Assembly: GCA_023409435.1 (NCBI GenBank)
Contig: JAEYHP010000028.1
Coordinates: 1 to 23,968, forward strand
Direction: 5' to 3'
Length of the DNA: 23,968 bases
Origin: Bacillota bacterium
Lineage (GTDB): Bacteria > Bacillota > Clostridia > Christensenellales > CAG-138
Below, one piece after another: positions 7,170-12,824 of the stretch (position 1 is its first letter; every line of letters starts with the position of its first letter). The position numbers and the translations under genes are program-made. Under the pieces are notes generated by a model. It saw only the letters and a list, made by a program, of their open reading frames with translations. It ran no database searches and had not been told where the DNA came from.

Positions 7170-8366
7170 TCATTGCACCTCCTCAGTCGTGAGGATGACG
7201 GCGACCACGTTGTTGCCAAAGCCGCCGAAATTGACGGTAAGGCCGGTTTTTGCACCCTCCACCTGGCGGCCGTTCGCCTCACAGCGGAGCTGACGCACAA
7301 TTTCCACCACCTGGGAGACCCCTGTCGCTCCCAGCGGATGGCCCTTTGCCTTTAAGCCCCCCGACGTATTGATTGGGATTTCCCCGCCGATTTTTGTTTT
7401 CCCTTCGCGGGCGGCCAAGTGGCCGGTCCCTTTTTCAAAGAACCCGACCTCCTCGCTTTCCGCGATCTCGAGTATTTGGAACGCATCATGCAATTCCGCG
7501 ACGTCGATATCCTTTGGCCCCATGCCCGCCATTTCATACGCGCGCCGGGCGGCTTCCCGCACGGCAAAGAGGTCGGTAGGCACCTGCCGCTCCGCCACTA
7601 CGTGCGTATCCGTCGCCTGCCCTACCCCCGCGATGCGTACGGGCGGCTTCTTGAATGTGCGGCCGGTATCCATGGCGGTCAGCAGCACGGCCGCCGCGCC
7701 ATCCGATACCGGGCAGGTATGGTAAACACGAAGGGGTTCCGCCACATAGGGGTTGATGACATGGGCGTCCTCGTCCTCCGTAATGGCGTAAAGATCGGGC
7801 ACCAGCTGGATATGCGCCACGGGGTTGTGCATGGCGTTTTCATGGTTCTTGACGCTGACAATGGAGAGATCCTTTTCCGTAACGCCGTATTTGTCCATAT
7901 AAAGCCTTGTAAACATGCCCGCGAACGCGGGAAGCGTGAGGCCGTAGGGATATTCTGCCTCAGGGTGGCTCATGGTGGCCACAAAATCCGTGCCTTCCCA
8001 GCCGCTGACCACGCGCATCTGCTCCGCGCCGATGACGAGCGCGGTATCGCACATGCCGCTCGCAATCGCCATGTACGCGAGTTTGATGGCGGAAGCGCCG
8101 GAGGCCGGGCCGTTCTCCACCGTTTCCGCCATCGCCGGGCGGAGGTTTAACGTATCCACAAGTGCTGACGCCGCGCCGCTGATACGGTTGAGCGTACCCG
8201 AGCCCATGGAGGCCAAGAATAGTTGATCGATGCCGTGGCCCTCTACCGGCTTTACGCCCGCATCGTCGAGCGCCTGTTTGCCCGCCATGGCGGCAAGCTC
8301 CAAAAACGAGCCGTTGTGCTTGCCGAATTTGGTGTGGCCCACACCAACAATGCCGACCGGTCTCAT
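7170..8366 (-). CDS. Thiolase-superfamily (SCP-x type) protein lacking the nucleophilic cysteine
   Basis: This 398-residue protein has the thiolase fold, SCP-x/lipid-transfer type: a MRPVGIVGVGHTKFG start, an ELHDAF motif (His293), GGLKAKGHPLGATG (His343) and a NFGGFG C-terminal loop. At the nucleophile position the usual CASG reads PASG within VENGPASGAS (Pro87), so covalent thiolase chemistry is not expected from that residue. Ltp2, the DUF35-bound steroid side-chain aldolase, is a known case of a thiolase-fold enzyme with a rebuilt active site, so a retro-aldolase or other acyl-CoA C-C lyase role is plausible (inference). The start at 8366 is chosen because GGGGG lies 8 nt upstream and family homology begins there; a longer frame to 8564 overlaps the previous gene. 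It lies 4 bp after the GNAT-like stop. Confidence 0.9.
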   Translation of the reverse strand: MRPVGIVGVGHTKFGKHNGSFLELAAMAGKQALDDAGVKPVEGHGIDQLFLASMGSGTLNRISGAASALVDTLNLRPAMAETVENGPASGASAIKLAYMAIASGMCDTALVIGAEQMRVVSGWEGTDFVATMSHPEAEYPYGLTLPAFAGMFTRLYMDKYGVTEKDLSIVSVKNHENAMHNPVAHIQLVPDLYAITEDEDAHVINPYVAEPLRVYHTCPVSDGAAAVLLTAMDTGRTFKKPPVRIAGVGQATDTHVVAERQVPTDLFAVREAARRAYEMAGMGPKDIDVAELHDAFQILEIAESEEVGFFEKGTGHLAAREGKTKIGGEIPINTSGGLKAKGHPLGATGVSQVVEIVRQLRCEANGRQVEGAKTGLTVNFGGFGNNVVAVILTTEEVQ

Positions 8367-8370
8367 TGCG

Positions 8371-9051
8371 CTACCCCCTTTTGAAGCCGGGGACCTGCGC
8401 GTAGGCCTGCGGCAGTATGGGATGCTTTGCCGTCTCCAGCAACTCTTCCGGCACGGGGCGGCGTCCGGTGCACTTTGCCGCCTTATGTTTTTCCCAAAGC
8501 TCCCGGGTGAGGACGTATGTGGGTACCCCGCCCAGTTCATGCCATGTTTCGGGGCGGGAAACAAGCTCGTATTCGATCATCCAGCGCTTGAAGCCGTTGG
8601 GGGATTCGGCCACGATCCAGACCTCGTCCTGGTTGAGATAGTCAAAGTGATATTCCATCTTGGCGGCAAAGAGCTGCGCACCGATTCGCAAGCCCTGCCG
8701 TATCGTCATGGTGTGGTAGCTCATGCCCACCTTTTCATTGAGCATGCGCCCGTTCACCACGCCCGCAATCTCGCCCTTGATGGTGCCTAAAAAGACGTAT
8801 TCGTCCTTGACGCGATAGCGCATATAGCCTAAAACTTCCGAATAGATGCGGGAGGCCACAATATCGTAAAAATCGCGCTCCACGCTCATTAAGGGTTTGA
8901 CGGTCTCCAGCACGATGGGGCATTCTTCCCGCGTAAGCTGGCGCACCACCATTTTTTCGCCGCTGGCCAATGTAATATACTTTGCGGGATAAGGGACCAT
9001 GGACGTTTCGGCGGGGCGAAGCTGCTGCTCCTGTTTATCAATAAATGCCAT
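8371..9051 (-). CDS. GNAT-like N-acyltransferase, first gene of operon
   Basis: This protein of about 226 residues resembles the GNAT acetyltransferase fold: MVVRQLTREECPIVL as the first strand and helix, EYVFLGTIKGEIAGVVNG as the central hairpin, and ESPNGFKRWMIEYELV as a C-terminal NxxxxRxxxxxGF-like stretch. The acetyl-CoA pyrophosphate loop is not a textbook QxxGxG/A. The start is uncertain: the ATG at 9051 has GAGAGG 12 nt upstream, whereas the ATG at 9063 directly abuts that site. It is the first gene after the promoter at 9096-9124 and ends 4 bp before the thiolase-like gene, so it belongs to the pathway. It might load or remove an acyl group from an amine intermediate; this is a guess. 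Confidence 0.65.
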   Translation of the reverse strand: MAFIDKQEQQLRPAETSMVPYPAKYITLASGEKMVVRQLTREECPIVLETVKPLMSVERDFYDIVASRIYSEVLGYMRYRVKDEYVFLGTIKGEIAGVVNGRMLNEKVGMSYHTMTIRQGLRIGAQLFAAKMEYHFDYLNQDEVWIVAESPNGFKRWMIEYELVSRPETWHELGGVPTYVLTRELWEKHKAAKCTGRRPVPEELLETAKHPILPQAYAQVPGFKRG

Positions 9052-9095
9052 ACATCCGTACATCCTCTCTAAAATACTACAGGCCCGATATGTCC

Positions 9096-9124
9096 ATTAT
9101 ATAAATCGGCCTATTCCCAAACAA
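9096..9124 (-). promoter_or_regulatory. Promoter of the minus-strand catabolic operon
   Basis: On the minus strand TTGTTT (9119-9124) is followed after 17 nt by a perfect TATAAT (9096-9101), about 45 bp before the first gene. An imperfect inverted repeat (GGCCCGAT at 9082-9089 and ATCGGCC at 9105-9111) brackets the -10 box and could be an operator for the divergent regulator. Confidence 0.65.
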
Positions 9125-9158
9125 TGTCGTTCCGTACAACAATTGGAGCATATGTAGA

Positions 9159-9187
9159 TTGATTTTTGTAGGAATGCACAATATAAT
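9159..9187 (+). promoter_or_regulatory. Promoter of the CdaR/PucR-type regulator
   Basis: TTGATT (9159-9164), a 17-nt spacer and a perfect TATAAT (9182-9187) lie on the plus strand, giving a leader of about 100 nt before the regulator gene. It is back-to-back with the operon promoter: the two -35 boxes are 34 bp apart, so one bound regulator could affect both. Confidence 0.6.
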
Positions 9188-9297
9188 AAAAACACCAATC
9201 TTGCGCATATCTAATAGAATCCAGAACAAGCCCTGTTCCGTTGAACCAATACGTTAGCCTCGTTTTATATTCCTATTTATGGTAAGAGGTGAATGCT

Positions 9298-10482
9298 ATG
9301 GTCATTACCAAGGAATTGGCGCAACCCATTGTGGATAAGCTGGAGCAGGTGATGGATACGCCCGTAAACGTCATCGATCAGGAAGGAAACGTCGTGGCGA
9401 GCTCCGACGCCGCGCGCATCGGCACGTTCCACCAGGGCGCGATCGAGGCCATGGGAACGCGCAAAAATCTGCTGGTCTATCCGGAACACGCGCCAATGCT
9501 GGCCGGAACCCGCGAAGGAATTACGGTGCCGCTGGAGCTTTACGGCAAGGTGGTTGGGGCGATTGGCCTCACGGGGGAACCGGACGCGCTCTTGCCCATC
9601 GCCTCCGTCATCAAGGTGGCCGTCATCTCATTAATGGAGCAGGCGCAGCTTGCGCAGCAGAGCAGCTACAAACGCAAGCTGCTCGATAACTGGGTAAGCA
9701 ACCTCATCGCCGAAAAGGTGGAGGATTACGAGAACCTCAACGACCAGGCGCGGTTCTTGAACATCGATACCGGAAAGACGTGCAGCGTCGTGGTCATCCG
9801 CACCTCGCCCGTTATTTACAACGAGTTTTCCATGAACGAGCAGTCCATTCATTCCATTATATATGCACACCTGAAAATCCATTTTTACGCCTATGTCGGG
9901 CAAGGACAGTATGTGTTTGCGGTGCGCGCAAAAAGCAAGGAGGATGTGGCGGCCATAGAGCCTATGTGCGAAAACGTGATCGCCCGGCTCAACGCCGGCG
10001 GGCAGGACTGCTACATCGGCGTGGGCAAGCCCTGCCGGGAACTGACGGGATACCGCGCGAGCTTTTTTGACGCCGCGCAAAGCGTGCGGATTGTGGAACG
10101 TCTGGAGGGGGAAAAAAAAATCATCTACTATTACGAGCACCAGATTTTCCGTCTGCTCGACGGCGTGCCCGACCCGACCAAGCAGGCATTTATGGACAAC
10201 TTTTTGAACGGCCGGGAGCTCGACGCCGTATTGTTCGAAACGCTGCAGACCTACTTTGAGCAGGATAAGCGCATCAATGAGACGGCGGCGGCGCTGCACA
10301 TCCACCGCAACACGCTGATATTCCGCCTGAATAAAACGCGCGACCTTTATGGGCTGGACCCGCGCAGCTTCCGCGACGCGGTAACGCTGCAGATTCTTTT
10401 GTACATGCTCAAATTCCCGGAACTTCAGATGGGATCGCAGAAGGAGCCGCGCAAGCAGCAAAAACGCCGCGCAACGGTATGA
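9298..10482 (+). CDS. CdaR/PucR-family transcriptional regulator (diacid-recognition and HTH_30 domains)
   Basis: This 394-residue regulator has an N-terminal sugar-diacid-recognition-type sensor (ITKELAQPIVDKLEQVM through VVGAIGLTGEP, about residues 1-110), a middle GGDEF-like degenerate region, and a C-terminal PucR-type helix-turn-helix (NETAAALHIHRNTLIFRLNK near residues 325-345). Relatives activate glycerate/glucarate genes (CdaR) or purine catabolism (PucR) in response to a small acid or ureide. The ATG at 9298 is preferred because GAGGTG lies 6 nt upstream; the frame extends to a GTG at 9289 that lies within that site. It is divergent from the catabolic operon with a shared 246-bp spacer, so it almost certainly regulates it. 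The ligand, probably a carboxylate, is a clue to the operon's substrate. Confidence 0.88.
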   Translation: MVITKELAQPIVDKLEQVMDTPVNVIDQEGNVVASSDAARIGTFHQGAIEAMGTRKNLLVYPEHAPMLAGTREGITVPLELYGKVVGAIGLTGEPDALLPIASVIKVAVISLMEQAQLAQQSSYKRKLLDNWVSNLIAEKVEDYENLNDQARFLNIDTGKTCSVVVIRTSPVIYNEFSMNEQSIHSIIYAHLKIHFYAYVGQGQYVFAVRAKSKEDVAAIEPMCENVIARLNAGGQDCYIGVGKPCRELTGYRASFFDAAQSVRIVERLEGEKKIIYYYEHQIFRLLDGVPDPTKQAFMDNFLNGRELDAVLFETLQTYFEQDKRINETAAALHIHRNTLIFRLNKTRDLYGLDPRSFRDAVTLQILLYMLKFPELQMGSQKEPRKQQKRRATV

Positions 10483-10485
10483 TCC

Positions 10486-10535
10486 GTTGGAGGCTCTGCC
10501 TCCAAACCTCCGTTTAGGGCCGTAACGGCCCTAAA
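10486..10535. repeat. Tandem palindromes, likely dispersed intergenic repeat
   Basis: Two hairpins follow the regulator stop: TTGGAGGC/GCCTCCAA (10487-10494 and 10498-10505) and TTTAGGGCCGT/ACGGCCCTAAA (10513-10523 and 10525-10535). Neither has a U-tract. The make-up (GGAGGCTCTGCCTCC followed by a second palindrome) resembles short palindromic repeats common between genes in Clostridia. Its copy number cannot be seen from one window. Confidence 0.5.
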
Positions 10536-10602
10536 AACCCATACCGCATCTCTCTTGGATGGGTTTGAGCAATAAAATCCATGAGCTAGAGCTTATAACA
10601 CA

Positions 10603-10631
10603 ATAAGGCGGCAGCATTTCTGCCGCCTTAT
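10603..10631. terminator. Bidirectional terminator between regulator and oadB
   Basis: A 12-bp stem (ATAAGGCGGCAG at 10603-10614 with CTGCCGCCTTAT at 10620-10631) has a 5-nt loop. It sits between convergent genes, 16 bp past the oadB stop, and could end transcripts from both sides. The T-rich stretch is short in each direction. Confidence 0.7.
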
Positions 10632-10646
10632 CAATGTTCTATTGCT

Positions 10647-11783
10647 CTATTTCCCAAACAGCGAAAGCAGGATACCCGCGGCGACGGCGGAGCCGATGAC
10701 CCCCGCCACGTTCGGACCCATGGCGTGCATCAGGAGGTAACTGAGCGGGTTCGCCCTCTGCCCTTCGATCTGGGAAACCCGCGCCGCCATAGGTACGGCG
10801 GACACGCCCGCGGAACCGATTAAGGGGTTGATCTTCCCCTTGGTAAGCCAGCACATCAGCTTGCCCAAAAGCAACCCGCCTATCGTGCTGAATATGAACG
10901 CCGCCAACCCCAGCGCAATGATCCCAAGCGTCTCGGGCTGCAGGAACGTTTCCGCCTGCGCTGTCGCGCCCACGGTGACGCCTAAAAATATGGTCACGAT
11001 ATTGATGAGCGCGTTCTGCACGGTGCTCGAAAGCCGCTCCACCACGCCGGATTCTTTAAATAGGTTCCCCAGCATCAGCATGCCGATGAGCGGCGCTACC
11101 GAAGGCAGCAACAATATACACAAGACTGATACCACGATGGGGAAGCAGACTTTTTCAATTTTCGAGACCTCGCGCATCTGGGTCATGACGATCTCGCGTT
11201 CCTTCTTAGTGGTAAGCAATCGCATGAACGGCGGCTGAATAATCGGGATAAGCGCCATATAGGAATACGCCGCGATGGCGATTGCGGGCAGCAAGTGTGA
11301 TGCAAGCTTTGTGGTCAAATAAATGGCCGTGGGTCCGTCCGCGCCGCCGATGATGCCGATGGAAGCGGCCTCCTCTTTGGGGAAGCCGACCGCGACCGCC
11401 AGCACAAACGCCACCATGATGCCCAATTGCGCCCCGGCGCCTAGAAAAAGGCTGCTGGGCCGGGCGATCAGGGGCCCAAAATCCGTCATGGCGCCGATGC
11501 CCAAGAATATCAAGGAGGGGTAGATGCCCTTCTTGACGCCCAGATACAGGTAGTAAAGGAGCCCGCCCGATCCGTCGCCCACAGCCTCGGCCATAAGGCC
11601 GGTCAGCGGCAGGTTCGCAAGCATCATGCCAAACGCGATGGGCAGCAACAGCAAGGGCTCGAATTTCTTCGCAATGGCGAGGAATATCAGTGCAAACGAT
11701 ACAATGAGCATGGCCCCCTGCCCGAGCGTAAGCGCAGCAAAGCCGGAATCCTGCCAGATTTTCAAAATAGTTTCTGTAAACAT
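10647..11783 (-). CDS. oadB: Na+-transporting carboxylic acid decarboxylase beta subunit
   Basis: This 378-residue integral membrane protein is the beta subunit of the oxaloacetate/methylmalonyl-CoA/glutaconyl-CoA decarboxylase family of sodium pumps. It has about nine hydrophobic segments, the GGADGPTAI motif with the Na+-binding aspartate (Asp149), the N-terminal FGMMLANLPL and the C-terminal GPNVAGVIGSAVAAG. It couples decarboxylation of carboxybiotin to Na+ export. Start ATG at 11783, 11 bp after the small gamma gene. No carboxyltransferase alpha or biotin-carrier gene is in the window, so these two must pair with subunits encoded elsewhere, and the substrate cannot be assigned. The symbol denotes the family, not oxaloacetate specificity. 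Confidence 0.93.
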   Translation of the reverse strand: MFTETILKIWQDSGFAALTLGQGAMLIVSFALIFLAIAKKFEPLLLLPIAFGMMLANLPLTGLMAEAVGDGSGGLLYYLYLGVKKGIYPSLIFLGIGAMTDFGPLIARPSSLFLGAGAQLGIMVAFVLAVAVGFPKEEAASIGIIGGADGPTAIYLTTKLASHLLPAIAIAAYSYMALIPIIQPPFMRLLTTKKEREIVMTQMREVSKIEKVCFPIVVSVLCILLLPSVAPLIGMLMLGNLFKESGVVERLSSTVQNALINIVTIFLGVTVGATAQAETFLQPETLGIIALGLAAFIFSTIGGLLLGKLMCWLTKGKINPLIGSAGVSAVPMAARVSQIEGQRANPLSYLLMHAMGPNVAGVIGSAVAAGILLSLFGK

Positions 11784-11794
11784 ATCGCTCCCCC

Positions 11795-11941
11795 TTACTG
11801 CGCTTTCCGCTTTTCTTTTTTGTTAGCGGCCCCCGCAAAAAGCACAGAGAACAGCTTCAGCATCAGATACAGGCACAAAAGGATGACAAATACCATGGCA
11901 AAGCAAAAGAGCGCGGTGAGTATGGCATTGGGAATCGTCAC
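11795..11941 (-). CDS. Na+-pump decarboxylase gamma-like small membrane subunit
   Basis: This 48-residue protein has one N-terminal transmembrane helix (TALFCFAMVFVILLCLYLML) and a charged C-terminal tail (NKKEKRKAQ), the OadG pattern. The start is the GTG at 11941, because AGGAGG lies 8 nt upstream; the frame runs on to 12019 but crosses the leader terminator and is not coding there. It directly precedes oadB, as expected for the subunit that anchors the complex. It is shorter than most OadG proteins (about 80-120 residues) and lacks the long Pro/Ala linker. Assignment rests on position, topology and length. Confidence 0.7.
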   Translation of the reverse strand: MTIPNAILTALFCFAMVFVILLCLYLMLKLFSVLFAGAANKKEKRKAQ

Positions 11942-11965
11942 AAATAAAACCTCCTTTTTGTTATC

Positions 11966-12121
11966 TTTCGCGCAAACGCGAAAATAAAAAAAGCGGAGCG
12001 CTTCAAAAGAAGCCTCCACCCTTAAGCTACAAAATCTTGAAACGGACGAAACCGCCCGCCAACCGGAACCGGACCATGTTTTATTTTAATGTAGACTACT
12101 ACGTTGTCTTGAAAAAGTCAA
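11966..12121 (-). promoter_or_regulatory. Leader with intrinsic terminator and RBS-proximal hairpin upstream of oadG-oadB
   Basis: On the minus strand a weak promoter (TTGACT 12116-12121, 17 nt, TAGTCT 12093-12098) is followed by about 75 nt of leader. A stem then forms (12009-12017 with 11995-12004, loop UUUU, one bulge) followed by a U-rich run (11981-11992), an intrinsic terminator ahead of the genes. A second hairpin (TTTCGCG/CGCGAAA, 11966-11983) sits just before the AGGAGG. A further 6-bp stem with a GUUU loop lies at about 12041-12056. Premature termination (attenuation) is the natural reading. The ligand or mechanism is unknown. Confidence 0.5.
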
Positions 12122-12124
12122 TAT

Positions 12125-12149
12125 GCCATTGAAAGTTCGCGACAATGGC
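12125..12149. promoter_or_regulatory. Inverted repeat in divergent oadGB/DUF3842 spacer, candidate operator
   Basis: GCCATTG (12125-12131) and CAATGGC (12143-12149) form a perfect 7-bp inverted repeat with an 11-bp centre. It lies just upstream of both divergent promoters, where an operator for either would sit. No factor is recognised. Confidence 0.35.
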
Positions 12150-12165
12150 GGGAGTACTCAACTTC

Positions 12166-12174
12166 TGATATACT
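12166..12174 (+). promoter_or_regulatory. Extended -10 promoter of DUF3842 gene
   Basis: TGATATACT (12166-12174) is a TGnTATAAT-type extended -10 box about 40 bp before the gene. No good -35 is found at the right distance, which is usual for extended -10 promoters. Confidence 0.45.
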
Positions 12175-12213
12175 AAAAAAACAGGGACCAGCCGGAAAAC
12201 GGGAGGCAACAGC

Positions 12214-12624
12214 ATGAAAGTAGCGGTAATAGACGGGCAGGGCGGCGGCATAGGTCGGGCGCTCATAGAGCGCATCCGGGAACTTACCGGGAAAGACTAC
12301 GAAATACTTGCGCTGGGCACAAACGCATATGCGACTGCGAACATGATGAAGGCGGGCGCGGATATGGGCGCCTCCGGAGATAACGCGATCGCCCATAACG
12401 CAAAAACGGCGGACGTCATTATGGGCCCCGTCGCAATATTGAGCGCAAACGCGCTGCTGGGGGAAATCTCCCCCTCCATCGCCTGCGCGGTAGGCGACAG
12501 TCCCGCCGCAAAGATACTAATTCCGCTCAACAAATGCAACCTTTACATCGCGGGGCTGAAGCCTGAGACGCTGCCCGTTTTGATTGACGCGGCGGTGGAA
12601 CTCCTCAGAACTCTCGAACGGTGA
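12214..12624 (+). CDS. DUF3842 family protein
   Basis: This 136-residue protein matches DUF3842, a small family common in Clostridia with no proven function. It opens with VAVIDGQGGGIGRALIE, a glycine-rich loop after a beta strand as in Rossmann-type nucleotide binders, and continues with LALGTNAYATANMMKAGA, GDNAIAHNAK, VIMGPVAILSANALLGEISP and ILIPLNKCNLYIAG. Together these suggest a compact Rossmann-like domain, probably cytoplasmic. GGGAGG lies 7 nt before the ATG at 12214. A metal transporter component gene (fused CbiM-CbiN) follows after 200 bp of structured leader, so a link to cobalt/nickel or corrinoid use is possible but unproven. A Cys in LNKCN may be of interest as a ligand. Confidence 0.8.
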   Translation: MKVAVIDGQGGGIGRALIERIRELTGKDYEILALGTNAYATANMMKAGADMGASGDNAIAHNAKTADVIMGPVAILSANALLGEISPSIACAVGDSPAAKILIPLNKCNLYIAGLKPETLPVLIDAAVELLRTLER

Positions 12625-12635
12625 CCCCTGATTTA

Positions 12636-12654
12636 CCGGGTATCCGATACCCGG
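12636..12654. repeat. Near-perfect 19-bp palindrome after DUF3842 gene
   Basis: CCGGGTATC (12636-12644), one central base, then GATACCCGG (12646-12654), 12 bp past the DUF3842 stop. No U-tract follows. It could be a weak terminator hairpin or a protein-binding palindrome upstream of the cbiM leader. Confidence 0.45.
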
Positions 12655-12670
12655 GGTATGTATTGCAAAT

Positions 12671-12807
12671 CTTTTGGGCTTCCTATAAGATACAGGCTGT
12701 AAGCATATCATGAAGATATGCGTCAGAAACCGTTACCCAAAGAAAATGAATGCCACGAAGGCATCATAAGGCGGAGTACCGCCGGTGTCTTTGTGGTCTA
12801 TTTTTTT
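12671..12807 (+). ncRNA. Candidate riboswitch/attenuator leader upstream of cbiMN
   Basis: A three-way junction can be drawn: closing helix TTTGGG/CCCAAA (12673-12678 with 12736-12741), a short arm (CCTAT/ATA-C-AGG, about 12682-12696) and a 7-bp arm GCATATC/GATATGC (12703-12709 with 12715-12721, loop ATGAA). The junction holds CTGTAA and GTCAGAAACCG. Downstream, an 11-bp stem with two G-U pairs (12753-12763 with 12786-12796) capped by GGCGG/CCGCC and followed by seven T (12801-12807) is an intrinsic terminator. A competing hairpin ATGCC/GGCAT (12750-12754 with 12760-12764) would break it. The terminator ends at the ribosome binding site of cbiM. GTCAGAAACC recalls the B12-box of cobalamin riboswitches, but the rest of that fold is missing. 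Confidence 0.5.
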
Positions 12808-12824
12808 AGGGGGGAATTATCTTT

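Noticed and set aside
8367..8564. N-terminal extension of the thiolase-like gene
   Set aside because: It overlaps the GNAT-like gene, shows no thiolase homology, and a good ribosome binding site precedes the ATG at 8366.
11942..12019. N-terminal extension of the small gamma-like protein
   Set aside because: The extension crosses the leader terminator and hairpin and lacks a ribosome binding site; the GTG at 11941 has AGGAGG in the right place.
12625..12824. Classical cobalamin riboswitch before cbiMN
   Set aside because: Only a B12-box-like GTCAGAAACC was found; the conserved upstream core segments and the usual length are missing. It is kept as an unassigned leader.
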